Notes under the pieces: model-generated
Databases searched by the model: none
The model's input: the letters and a program-made list of their open reading frames with translations, nothing else
Told to the model about the DNA's origin: nothing
Shown: positions 26,815 to 34,770 of the stretch, in pieces
Layout: each line of letters starts with the position of its first letter
Numbering within the stretch: position 1 is the first letter of the stretch
Made by a program: the position numbers and the translations under genes
Assembly (NCBI GenBank): GCA_017450705.1
Contig: JAFSTC010000045.1
Span: forward strand, 1 to 63,199
DNA: 63,199 nucleotides
Reading direction: 5' to 3'
Source: Lentisphaeria bacterium
GTDB lineage: Bacteria; Verrucomicrobiota; Lentisphaeria; Victivallales; Victivallaceae

Positions 26815-28056
26815 GTGTTGAACATTGCCAAAGTCATCAAGTACGAGGGGAACAATCAGACGCTCATCTGGAAGCATCCCGATGAGGATTTCAACAGCGG
26901 TACGCAGCTCGTCGTCCACGAGTCGCAGGAGGCCGTGTTCTACATGAACGGTCAGGCCCTCGACTCCTTCGGTCCGGGCCGGTACACGCTCGAGACGCAG
27001 AACATGCCGCTGGTCGCACGGTTTTTCAACCGCGTCATGGGGGGAGACTCCCCGTTCCACTGCGAAGTCTACTTCATCAACAAAACGGAACAGCTGGCCG
27101 TGAAGTGGGGGACCGACACCAAGATGGAGTATGTCGAGCCGACCTACGGCTTCCCCATCCAGCTCGGCGCCTGCGGCGAGATGTCGATCCGCGTCGAAGA
27201 CGGGCGAAAACTCCTGATCAAGGTCGTGGGGACCGAGGAGTTCCTCGGTCAGAGCGCCATGGTGCAGAAACTCCGGGCCTTCATGATGCTCAAGATAAAA
27301 CCCTGCATCGTGAGTTATATCCGAGAGAACAGGATCAACATCTTCCGGATCGACGAGCATCTGCAGGTCCTCTCCGGCGCCGTTCAGACGGCGCTGCAGG
27401 GTGATTTCGCCGAATACGGCGTGGCGCTGGAACATTTTTTCATCACGACGGTGATGAAGCCGGAAAACGATCCGGCCTACCAGCGGTTCAAGTCGCTGCA
27501 TTTCCGCCAGTACGCCGACATCGCCGAGGCAAAACTCAAACAGCAGGTGGGGATCATCGAACAGCAGACCGAGGCGCAGAAGACGGTCATAGAGGCCCAG
27601 GCGCTGGCGCAGAAACGCTCCATCGAGGGCTACACCTACCAGCAGGAACGTCAATTCGACGTCGCGGAGGGGTTTGCCAACAACGAGGGCGTCGGCGGCT
27701 TCACCAACATGGGCGTCGGTCTGGGGATGGTCGGCGCGGTCGGCAGCGTCGTCGGGGAGAAGACCTCGAACATCCTCTCGGGGGCCCTCGGCACCGGGAC
27801 CGCTCCCGCCGCTCCCGCCGCGAAATGCGCGAAGTGCGGCGCGGCACTTAAGGACGGCGTGAAATTCTGTCCGGAATGCGGCGAAAAGGTCATACCAGCG
27901 GATCAAGTCGTCTGCCCCGGGTGCGGCAAAACGGTCAAGAGGAGCCGGTTCTGTTCCGAGTGCGGTTCTCCCCTTGCGGTAAAGTGCAAAAACTGCGGGC
28001 ACGAACTGGACCCCGCAGTCAAATTCTGTCCCGAATGCGGGACCAAGACGGAGTGA
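26815..28056 (+). CDS. SPFH-domain (YdjI-like) protein with three C-terminal zinc ribbons
   Basis: A 413-residue protein. An SPFH/band-7-like domain (about 1-240; IAKVIKYEGNNQTLIWKHP, FGPGRYTLETQNMP) is followed by a helical segment (245-300) and a Gly-rich linker. Three CxxC...CxxC zinc ribbons (337-412) end the protein: CAKCG/CPECG, CPGCG/CSECG and CKNCG/CPECG. The layout matches Bacillus YdjI, which acts in a membrane-stress locus. There is no membrane helix, so membrane association would be through the SPFH domain. I start at GTG 26815, five nt after GGAGGG; TTG 26818 and GTG 26776 are alternatives. It is the first gene of a four-gene unit. Confidence 0.85.
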   Translation: MLNIAKVIKYEGNNQTLIWKHPDEDFNSGTQLVVHESQEAVFYMNGQALDSFGPGRYTLETQNMPLVARFFNRVMGGDSPFHCEVYFINKTEQLAVKWGTDTKMEYVEPTYGFPIQLGACGEMSIRVEDGRKLLIKVVGTEEFLGQSAMVQKLRAFMMLKIKPCIVSYIRENRINIFRIDEHLQVLSGAVQTALQGDFAEYGVALEHFFITTVMKPENDPAYQRFKSLHFRQYADIAEAKLKQQVGIIEQQTEAQKTVIEAQALAQKRSIEGYTYQQERQFDVAEGFANNEGVGGFTNMGVGLGMVGAVGSVVGEKTSNILSGALGTGTAPAAPAAKCAKCGAALKDGVKFCPECGEKVIPADQVVCPGCGKTVKRSRFCSECGSPLAVKCKNCGHELDPAVKFCPECGTKTE

Positions 28057-28063
28057 GTAAAAA

Positions 28064-28747
28064 ATGAACGACAATCACCGCATATTGCTCGGGACCGTCA
28101 CGGCGGTCATCGTTCTCACGATCCCGCTTTTTCTGCTTCCGCGGGACGGGCTCCTCTTCACGGCCTGGGGGTTCGCGCTGGCGGGCGTCTTCGCCGTCGC
28201 CGGAAGTTTGTACCGGGGCGCCAACCGGACCCACGGCGAATATGTGACCACGGCGGCCTTTCCGCTGGCGGCGGCGGGGTATCTTTCGGCCGATCTTCTG
28301 CTGAGCGTCGCGGTCATTCTGCTCAGGGAACAGAACAAATACGCCATGCCGGCGGGCTGGTTCCTCTTCTGTCACGCCCTGCTGGCGGGGCTCTTCGTCT
28401 GGAAACTTCTGGCCATGGATTCGGGAAAAGAAAAGATCGAAGAGATCGGCGTGAAGGTCGAAGCGGCGACCTCCCGGTGGCGGCAGTTCCGGCAGGACGC
28501 CTCGGCCCTCGCGGTCATCGCCGACGCGGAGATCCGCAAGGACGTTTCCGCGGTCGCCGACGCGCTGCGCTACGGCGATCCCGTCAGCGGCGAGCATTTG
28601 GAAGAGATCGAAAACGCCATCGGAGAAAAGCTCCGGCAGCTGGCCGACAAGGTCAAGGCGCACCGGAACGCCGATGTCCCGGCGCTCTGCCGGGACCTGC
28701 TGACCGACATAAAAATCAGAAACGAACAGAGCAAATCGCACAAATGA
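28064..28747 (+). CDS. Membrane protein with cytoplasmic coiled-coil (unknown function)
   Basis: A 227-residue protein with four predicted membrane helices in the first 125 residues (ILLGTVTAVIVLTIPLFLL, FALAGVFAVAG, a third near 65-88 and one near 95-118). A charged helical region of about 100 residues, likely coiled-coil, follows. I recognise no family. Its position seven nt after the SPFH gene and before two zinc-ribbon proteins suggests a membrane partner of the complex, comparable in place to YdjH of Bacillus. That comparison rests on gene order and topology only. Confidence 0.7.
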   Translation: MNDNHRILLGTVTAVIVLTIPLFLLPRDGLLFTAWGFALAGVFAVAGSLYRGANRTHGEYVTTAAFPLAAAGYLSADLLLSVAVILLREQNKYAMPAGWFLFCHALLAGLFVWKLLAMDSGKEKIEEIGVKVEAATSRWRQFRQDASALAVIADAEIRKDVSAVADALRYGDPVSGEHLEEIENAIGEKLRQLADKVKAHRNADVPALCRDLLTDIKIRNEQSKSHK

Positions 28748-28763
28748 TCAAAGGAGGAACGAA

Positions 28764-30161
28764 ATGGCCGAAAAAAACATCAGCTGTCCGCACTGCGGGC
28801 AGGAGTTGAGCATCGAAGAGCAATATCTGGGCATGGAGGTCGAGTGCCCGACCTGCCGCAAGAGTTTTACCGCCGGATCGCCGACAACGGAGACGGCCCC
28901 CCAGGCGGAAGAGGCCGTATTCGTGGATGACGTCGAAGAAGCCGGGCCGGATCTGAAAGACAAATTCAGGGAAATACATTCCGGCATCATGGGAAAACTG
29001 GACGAAATCCAGAGAGAGGAAAACGAACGTTTCAACGTGTCCGACACATTGGAACTCTCCAACAGAATCCGGAACGGAGGGATTTACCGCAAACTTTGGC
29101 AATTGATAATCCCGGCGGTTACCATTTCGCTTCTCATTGTCTGTGCGGTGATAAATTTGATCTTCGGAGGCGTCCATTTTGCTGCTGTTCCATTTTTCGC
29201 CGCGATCAGCTTCCTTGTTGGTTCTATGGTCAGCCGTTCAAACTTTTCATCAACGAAGGAAAAGACATATACAAAAATCACCCGGGAGAAACTGGCGTCT
29301 CAGGAACAACTCGAAAGAAAAAAAATCGCAAAACTTTTTTCCGATCTAAAAGATTCACTTCAGCCGGTTTCCAAAAAATCCTATCAGTTATGGTGTGAAA
29401 CCTCCGACAAAGATCAGGAATACCTCAAACAGCTCGATGTATTGCCCCGGTTCGGAAAAAGCGAAAAACAACTGATAGCCGAAAGTCACACCCTCTTCTC
29501 GCCGGACATTTACGTTTTCCGCCTTGATGAAAATTCGAACTTTCTGTATCCGAGGGAGAACGTGACAAAACTGTACACATTCGAGGATCAGCTCTTTATT
29601 TTCTCCGCCGTATGGGATTACACGACGGGGAACCTTTTCGATGAAAGCACGTCGGCATTTTTCTTTAACGAAATCTGCGACATTTCCACTTCGACGAATT
29701 ATGCCGACAGCAAGAACGCTTTTTACACACTCCCGACTGACATAAAAGTCAAACCTTTTTCTCTGAATAAAACACTCATAACAGCAGCCGTATTATTTCC
29801 GATATCTCTCATTCTCTGCTTGTTGGTTTTTAACTCAATGGAATGGGTAAAAAAACCGTTTCTCTTTGCAATTTCAGTCTCCGTCTTCCTGACGGGCGGT
29901 CTGATTGCCATTCTTTGCTCCTCATTTGATTTGAATTGTTTGAAAAAGATCATCCCCCAGAAAAACACGAATAAAACAAAAATCAAACAATCCGAGACGT
30001 TCACGATAACGGCCAGATCCGGCAAGAGTACGGGCATCACCATCGTCTGCGACGAGTGGATCGAAGCCAACAACGGGAACTTCACCCGCCGCAACAATGC
30101 GGAACAGATCATCCACGCGATCCGCAAGATGATCGAGGAGAAGAAAGTCGCCGCCAAATGA
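28764..30161 (+). CDS. Zinc-ribbon membrane protein, AT-rich gene
   Basis: A 465-residue protein with an N-terminal zinc ribbon (C8, C11, C28, C31), an acidic linker, and two membrane helices near 108-155. A soluble domain of about 170 residues follows, then two more helices (about 335-382) and a short basic/beta C-terminal region. The domain layout recalls YdjG-like proteins. From about 29030 to 30000 the gene is visibly richer in A/T than its neighbours and uses many AAA, ATA, TTT and AAT codons, while both ends have the local composition. This suggests a transferred or recombined middle segment. Function is unknown. Its stop overlaps the next start (ATGA). Confidence 0.7.
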   Translation: MAEKNISCPHCGQELSIEEQYLGMEVECPTCRKSFTAGSPTTETAPQAEEAVFVDDVEEAGPDLKDKFREIHSGIMGKLDEIQREENERFNVSDTLELSNRIRNGGIYRKLWQLIIPAVTISLLIVCAVINLIFGGVHFAAVPFFAAISFLVGSMVSRSNFSSTKEKTYTKITREKLASQEQLERKKIAKLFSDLKDSLQPVSKKSYQLWCETSDKDQEYLKQLDVLPRFGKSEKQLIAESHTLFSPDIYVFRLDENSNFLYPRENVTKLYTFEDQLFIFSAVWDYTTGNLFDESTSAFFFNEICDISTSTNYADSKNAFYTLPTDIKVKPFSLNKTLITAAVLFPISLILCLLVFNSMEWVKKPFLFAISVSVFLTGGLIAILCSSFDLNCLKKIIPQKNTNKTKIKQSETFTITARSGKSTGITIVCDEWIEANNGNFTRRNNAEQIIHAIRKMIEEKKVAAK

Positions 30162-30754
30162 GCAAGATCCAGTGCCTGACCTGCGGCGGCATGGCGGAGG
30201 TGGGGGACAAACTCTCCGGAGAGTGTCCCTACTGCGGCTGCCGGGTGGAGTTCCGGAGGATCTCCTCCTTCAGCGGCGTCGAAAAGAACGATCTGGGAAA
30301 ACTCCGGGGGCTTTTCGAAGCCGCCGGAGTCAGCGGCGGCGGGAAAAAACCGCCGGAGGAAAAAAGCGGTCTGGCCCTGGCCCTCTGCTACCTCATCGCA
30401 GGAAATTACGCCCTGGCCCGGAAGAAACTCGCCTCCCTCATCGAAAACGAGCCCTCGTGCGCGGAGCCGTATTACTATTACGCGCTGACAATCGTCAACG
30501 GCCAGCCCCTTTCCTCCATCACCATGCGGGAGGCAAAAGAGATCACGGGATACATCCAGACCGCCATGGCGCTGGACGAAAAATTCGTCTTTCCCAAACT
30601 GCTCTACGCTCTGCTCTGCCTCGAATACTACGAGGGCAACGACCTGATCGCCCCCGCCGACGGCCGGCAGCTGCTGAAGGAACTCTGCGAGACAGAGGTC
30701 GATCCCGGCGAACTGGATCTTTTCAAATCGCTGGTCTCGACGCCGTCGCTTTGA
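30158..30754 (+). CDS. Zinc-ribbon protein with TPR-like helical repeats
   Basis: A 198-residue cytoplasmic protein. The N-terminal zinc ribbon has C6, C9, C23 and C26. The rest is helical with TPR-like spacing (LALALCYLIAGNYALARKKL ... PYYYYALTIVNG). It starts inside the stop codon of the preceding gene, so coupling is likely. No enzyme motif is visible. Presence of the same kind of zinc ribbon in three of four adjacent genes suggests they bind each other or a shared partner. Confidence 0.7.
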   Translation: MSKIQCLTCGGMAEVGDKLSGECPYCGCRVEFRRISSFSGVEKNDLGKLRGLFEAAGVSGGGKKPPEEKSGLALALCYLIAGNYALARKKLASLIENEPSCAEPYYYYALTIVNGQPLSSITMREAKEITGYIQTAMALDEKFVFPKLLYALLCLEYYEGNDLIAPADGRQLLKELCETEVDPGELDLFKSLVSTPSL

Positions 30755-30769
30755 GAGACGCCGGGGGAT

Positions 30770-30797
30770 TTGCTTTTCTCCGCGGGCGTGATATGTT
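30770..30797 (+). promoter_or_regulatory. Promoter of the kinase gene
   Basis: TTGCTT (30770-30775), a 16-nt spacer, TATGTT (30792-30797), about 30 nt upstream of the GTG start. It would allow the kinase to be expressed apart from the SPFH genes. Confidence 0.45.
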
Positions 30798-30827
30798 ATA
30801 GGGTTTCAACTGGTCGGGGGCGAGGCT

Positions 30828-33674
30828 GTGGCTTTTTTTCTTAAACGCGGGGATACGTTTTCGGGATGCGAGATCCTGTCGCTGTGCGGCAGGGGGGCCT
30901 TCGGCGTCACCTATCTCGCCCGGACTCCCCTCGGGCGCAGGATCGCCATAAAAATCGTCGGCGCGACCGACAGACCGGACCGGGAACTCAACGGCATCCG
31001 GAACTACATGCGGATCGCGGAGTCTCACCCCGATCTGCTGCAGATCTTCCACGTCGGCGAAACGGAGGACGGCTTCTTCTACACCATGGAAGCCGCCGAC
31101 GACTGCGGAACCGGCCCCGACTATCTCCCGGCGACCCTGGGCAACCTGATGCGGCTCGGCAGAAAGTTCTCCCCCGACGAGGCCGTCGGGATCGCCCGGG
31201 AACTTCTGGCGGGCGCGGGGATCCTCCACGACGCCGGGCTGATCCACCGCGACATCAAGCCCGACAACATCATCTTCATCGGCGGAAAACCCAAACTCAG
31301 CGACCCCGGGCTCGTCATCACCGAGGGGGAACCGGCCTCCCTCGCGGGCACGCCCGGCTTCATCCCCCCGGAAATGATCGAAAACGCCGCCCCCGCCGAC
31401 AGACAGGCCGATCTGTACGCCATCGGCAAAGTCTTTTACTGCATGATCACGGGGTACTCTCCCGGACGGTACCCCGAGCTGCCGAAAGATATGCCCGTGG
31501 AGATCTGCCGCCAGATATTCCCCGCCCTTTCGGCCATGTGCAACCGCGATCCGTCCAAACGGTTCCCCTCCGCCGCCGCCTTCCGCGCCGGACTGCCCGA
31601 AAAGTTCGCCCGTCCCACCCGGCTCGAAAAGTTCCGCACCGATTTCCGGGACTGGCGGCTTCTCAATCCCGGCAAGGCCCGGCTCCTTTTGGGTGCGATC
31701 GTGACCGCATGTCTCCTTTTGACGGCCGCCGCGGCGGGCGCCGCATTTTGGCACGTCCGGGAGCTCCGGCTCTCCGCCGAACGGCAGCGGTACATCGACG
31801 CCTTTCTTGCGATCGACGGCGGCCGGAAATCTTTGCTCCGGCTGCAGCTGGAGGTCTACGCCCCCGAGGCCAAAGGCCCGTTCGAGCGTCTGTCGCGGAA
31901 ACTTGAAAACGCGCGGCGGCGAAACGACCTGAAACAGGCTGCGGCATACTGCCGAAACCTGCGGGATCTTCTGAGCAGCCTTGCCGCAAAACTCCTCCCC
32001 TCCCCCGCCGTAAAGGCCGACGCGCTCCCGGGCGACTTCAGTTCCGTCGCCGCCGTGCGGGGATTTCTCTCGACGCCCCTTGCCGCCTACCTCGACCCCG
32101 GTCTCGAAAAGGACTGCCGCAAACGCCTCGCCGACGCGGAAGAGAAAGTTTATCTCGGCTGGAGCGGTCCCCGGTGCGACCGCGACTGGGACACCCATCA
32201 GGACTACGACCACCCCATGGTCTTCGTCCCCCCCGGCGCGGTGAGGATGCGCCACAGCGGCAAGATCGCCCGGATCCCCTATCACTTCTGGATGTGCAGG
32301 ATCGAGATATCCCACGAAGGCTTCACCCGGTTACTGGACATCGCGCCCCAAAAGTCCCCCTTCCCCAACACGCCGCTTGAGCGCGCTTCCTGGAACGACA
32401 TCCTCTTTTACTGCTTTCAAATCGACAAGCTTCTGCGATCCCGCGGTCAGCTGCCGCCCGGGTACATCGTCCGCCCCCCGACCGAAGAAGAGTGGGAATA
32501 CGCGGCCGAGAACGCGTGGCTGGGGCCCGACACCGCCCCGCTGGAAGACCGCGCCGTCATCAAAAGCAATTCCAACAACAGGAGCATGCCCCCCGGCAGC
32601 AAACTGCCGAACAAACTGGGGCTCCTGGATATGTACGGCAACGTGGCCGAGATCGTCCGGCCCTTCGAAAAGCCGGCGCTGCACAACGCGGTCATGGTGC
32701 GGGGCGGCTCCTACAGAAGCAAGCCCGAGAGCTGTTTCCGGCAAGTCCCCTATCTGATGTATCAGTTCATCCCCTTCGACATCGGTTCCCGCATGGTCAT
32801 CGCCCCCGGCGACGCAAGCTACTACGACCGGCATTTCTTCCTCAGCGGTCCCGTTCAGCTCCGGACGCGGGGCAAAGTCTATGAGCTCATCGGCGGCAAC
32901 GTGGGTTCTTTCACGTGGGAGACATCCCATGACCTCTGTCAGCTCCTCGGCGGGCGGCTGGCGGAGATCGAGGATCAGGACCATCTGGACTTTTTTATCC
33001 GCAACATGCCCCTCGCCGCAGGCGGCTGGGGTTGCTTCATCGGCGGGAAAAAGACCGGCGGCAAATGGAAATGGCTCCGCAGCGGTCGGGAGATCGACTT
33101 CGGCAAATGGCATCCGGCCGCCCGGGAGAATGACGGAAAAAACTACCTGACGCTCAGAGAAAAAAAATGGAAGCCCGAAAAAGACTACCGGTCTGGGATC
33201 TTCCTGTGCGAGTGGGATGAGAAGGATTTTCCCCGCCGCAACGATCAGCTGCTCACCGGTAAGAAACTCCCCGGCGAACTCGAGCGTTTCACCGTCGGCG
33301 ACAGGACCTTCATGCTCATCGATTCGCCGATGCTCTGGAATGCGGCCTGCCGCTTCTGCGAACTCCTCGGCGGACGGCTCGCCTGTCCGGAGACGCCGGA
33401 ACTGCGCGAAGCCCTGATCAGGAAACTCGACGCGTACAGGGACCGGAGGATCATGCTCGGCGGCTACGCCAAAAGAGACAAGTGGTTCTGGCTCTCCGGC
33501 AAAGAGTGCACTCTGAAATTGAAAAAAGACAACGATTTTCCCATTCCCAGCAGGAACAGGAACTTCGTCATGCTGAAGGAGGGGGAGTTTTACGACGCTC
33601 AGTACGGCCGGCTTTTTCTGTGCGAATGGCCGAATCGAGGGCTCCGTCCTCGAGTTGCCGGTAATCGGCGATGA
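30828..33674 (+). CDS. Membrane Ser/Thr protein kinase with FGE-sulfatase-like and two C-type-lectin-like domains
   Basis: A 948-residue protein. The kinase domain (about 8-260) has a Gly loop (GRGAFG, 21-26), the ATP-binding Lys42, HRDIKPDN (140-147), a PPE motif (180-182) and DLYAIG. The metal-binding DFG is DPG at 159-161. One membrane helix (about 285-309) is followed by a helical linker. A formylglycine-generating-enzyme-like domain (about 463-660; VFVPPG, PTEEEWEYAA, LLDMYGNVAE, VRGGSYRS) precedes two tandem C-type-lectin-like domains (about 684-800 and 815-940), each with CxLLGGRLA and ending in LFLCEW or IFLCEW. A periplasmic ligand sensor is inferred. The start is GTG 30828 with GGGGG seven nt upstream. 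The last 107 bp overlap the opposite sigma gene. Confidence 0.88.
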   Translation: MAFFLKRGDTFSGCEILSLCGRGAFGVTYLARTPLGRRIAIKIVGATDRPDRELNGIRNYMRIAESHPDLLQIFHVGETEDGFFYTMEAADDCGTGPDYLPATLGNLMRLGRKFSPDEAVGIARELLAGAGILHDAGLIHRDIKPDNIIFIGGKPKLSDPGLVITEGEPASLAGTPGFIPPEMIENAAPADRQADLYAIGKVFYCMITGYSPGRYPELPKDMPVEICRQIFPALSAMCNRDPSKRFPSAAAFRAGLPEKFARPTRLEKFRTDFRDWRLLNPGKARLLLGAIVTACLLLTAAAAGAAFWHVRELRLSAERQRYIDAFLAIDGGRKSLLRLQLEVYAPEAKGPFERLSRKLENARRRNDLKQAAAYCRNLRDLLSSLAAKLLPSPAVKADALPGDFSSVAAVRGFLSTPLAAYLDPGLEKDCRKRLADAEEKVYLGWSGPRCDRDWDTHQDYDHPMVFVPPGAVRMRHSGKIARIPYHFWMCRIEISHEGFTRLLDIAPQKSPFPNTPLERASWNDILFYCFQIDKLLRSRGQLPPGYIVRPPTEEEWEYAAENAWLGPDTAPLEDRAVIKSNSNNRSMPPGSKLPNKLGLLDMYGNVAEIVRPFEKPALHNAVMVRGGSYRSKPESCFRQVPYLMYQFIPFDIGSRMVIAPGDASYYDRHFFLSGPVQLRTRGKVYELIGGNVGSFTWETSHDLCQLLGGRLAEIEDQDHLDFFIRNMPLAAGGWGCFIGGKKTGGKWKWLRSGREIDFGKWHPAARENDGKNYLTLREKKWKPEKDYRSGIFLCEWDEKDFPRRNDQLLTGKKLPGELERFTVGDRTFMLIDSPMLWNAACRFCELLGGRLACPETPELREALIRKLDAYRDRRIMLGGYAKRDKWFWLSGKECTLKLKKDNDFPIPSRNRNFVMLKEGEFYDAQYGRLFLCEWPNRGLRPRVAGNRR

Positions 33675-34242
33675 TGCTCTTGAGCTTGCGGATGCAGCGA
33701 AAACGTATCCCGTAGAGCGTATTGGCCGATTTGCAGGTGACGGAAGAAACCTCCTCCACCGGACGCCCCTGCACGGCGAGCATGAAAAACGCCTCGTAGG
33801 TCACGGTGTCCACGCTTTCGCGGAGTTCCGCGAGGGCGGTTTTCAGCAGATGATTTTTCCACTCCTCCATCTCGGAAGCATCCACGTCCGCCGGGTAGTC
33901 GCAGGAGAGCGGGAGTTCCGACTTTTTGCGGTGGTTCCGAAGAACTTTTCTCGCGGCGAAATCGGCGATCGTCGCAAGGTAACTGCGGAACCGGCCCTTC
34001 CCCGGATCGTAGAAAAACGCATCCATCTTCTTCCAGAAGATCAGCATGACGTCCACCATCAGCTCATCGCACTCGTCGGAAGTCAGTCCCCGCTGCGCGC
34101 CGATCTGACGGACCATCCGGACATATCTGTCGTGAAATTCGAACCAGGCGGCCTCGTTGCCGGAACGCACCCGGCGCAGAAAGGAACTCCGGGTGGAGAA
34201 AGAACAGAACACCCTGCTTTTCCGGAACGTCTCGCTCAACAT
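33568..34242 (-). CDS. ECF-like RNA polymerase sigma factor
   Basis: A 224-residue protein with sigma region 2 (ECDELMVDVMLIFWKKM ... RSYLATIADFAARKVLRNH) and region 4 (EAFFMLAVQGRPVEEVSS ... IRFRCIRKLKSII). It has only these two regions, as in ECF factors. ATG 34242 has GGAAGG just upstream; a TTG at 34263 is less likely. It follows the carbohydrate-binding lipoprotein gene by 30 nt, so it is probably operonic. Its 3' end overlaps the 3' end of the kinase gene. ECF factors paired with Ser/Thr kinases are known in PVC bacteria; a direct link here is inference. No anti-sigma factor is adjacent. Confidence 0.85.
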   Translation of the reverse strand: MLSETFRKSRVFCSFSTRSSFLRRVRSGNEAAWFEFHDRYVRMVRQIGAQRGLTSDECDELMVDVMLIFWKKMDAFFYDPGKGRFRSYLATIADFAARKVLRNHRKKSELPLSCDYPADVDASEMEEWKNHLLKTALAELRESVDTVTYEAFFMLAVQGRPVEEVSSVTCKSANTLYGIRFRCIRKLKSIIADYRQLEDGALDSAIRTEKAGRTERRKTPPPSA

Positions 34243-34272
34243 AAAACCTTCCACCGAAATCAAACCTGCGGT

Positions 34273-34770
34273 TCAATCCGCCCGCCGGAGCAAAATACTG
34301 TCGAGATTAAGACTGTTCCCGTCCATGTTTTCAAGAGACAGGGTGTTCTTTCCCACGGCAAGATCGACGACGACCGGCTTGCCGCCGCACAGCGGGGAGC
34401 ACTCGCGCCAGTTTTCCGGAGAAGACCCGTTGCCGCCCGTGGCGGGCACGGAAAAGGTGCCGCAGTCCCTGCCGTTGATCCACAGCCGACGCAGAGCATT
34501 CTGCGGAGAGGCACTGCGCAGAGAAAGCCGGTACCGCCCGGCGGCGGGAACGTCGAAGGACCAGTTGACGATATGCCACTTGTCATCCCAGTAGGAAATG
34601 CTCCTGCCGGAGACCCCCGGCTTGTCGGTGCGGATCACGACCGAACCGCCCTCCTCCGAGGAGAAGTCTTCCGCTTCGATGCGGATGTCACGGCTGACGG
34701 CTCCAGCAGCGCAGCCGCAGCAGCAGAGAAAGACGGCGGCGGCACAATACGGCAATATCTTCTTTTTCAC
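34273..34770 (-). CDS. Carbohydrate-binding (CBM6/35-like) lipoprotein
   Basis: A 165-residue protein starting at GTG 34770, which overlaps the stop of the GNAT-like gene (GTGA) and has GGAAAGGA seven nt before it. The N-terminus (MKKKILPYCAAAVFLCCCGC) looks like a lipoprotein signal. The mature part resembles a CBM6/35-type beta-sandwich: IEAEDFSSEEGGSVV at its start, AAGRYRLSLRSASP in the middle and LENMDGNSLNLDSILL at the end. It probably displays a sugar-binding domain at the cell surface or periplasm. It lies between an acyltransferase-like gene and a sigma factor gene. Confidence 0.7.
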   Translation of the reverse strand: MKKKILPYCAAAVFLCCCGCAAGAVSRDIRIEAEDFSSEEGGSVVIRTDKPGVSGRSISYWDDKWHIVNWSFDVPAAGRYRLSLRSASPQNALRRLWINGRDCGTFSVPATGGNGSSPENWRECSPLCGGKPVVVDLAVGKNTLSLENMDGNSLNLDSILLRRAD

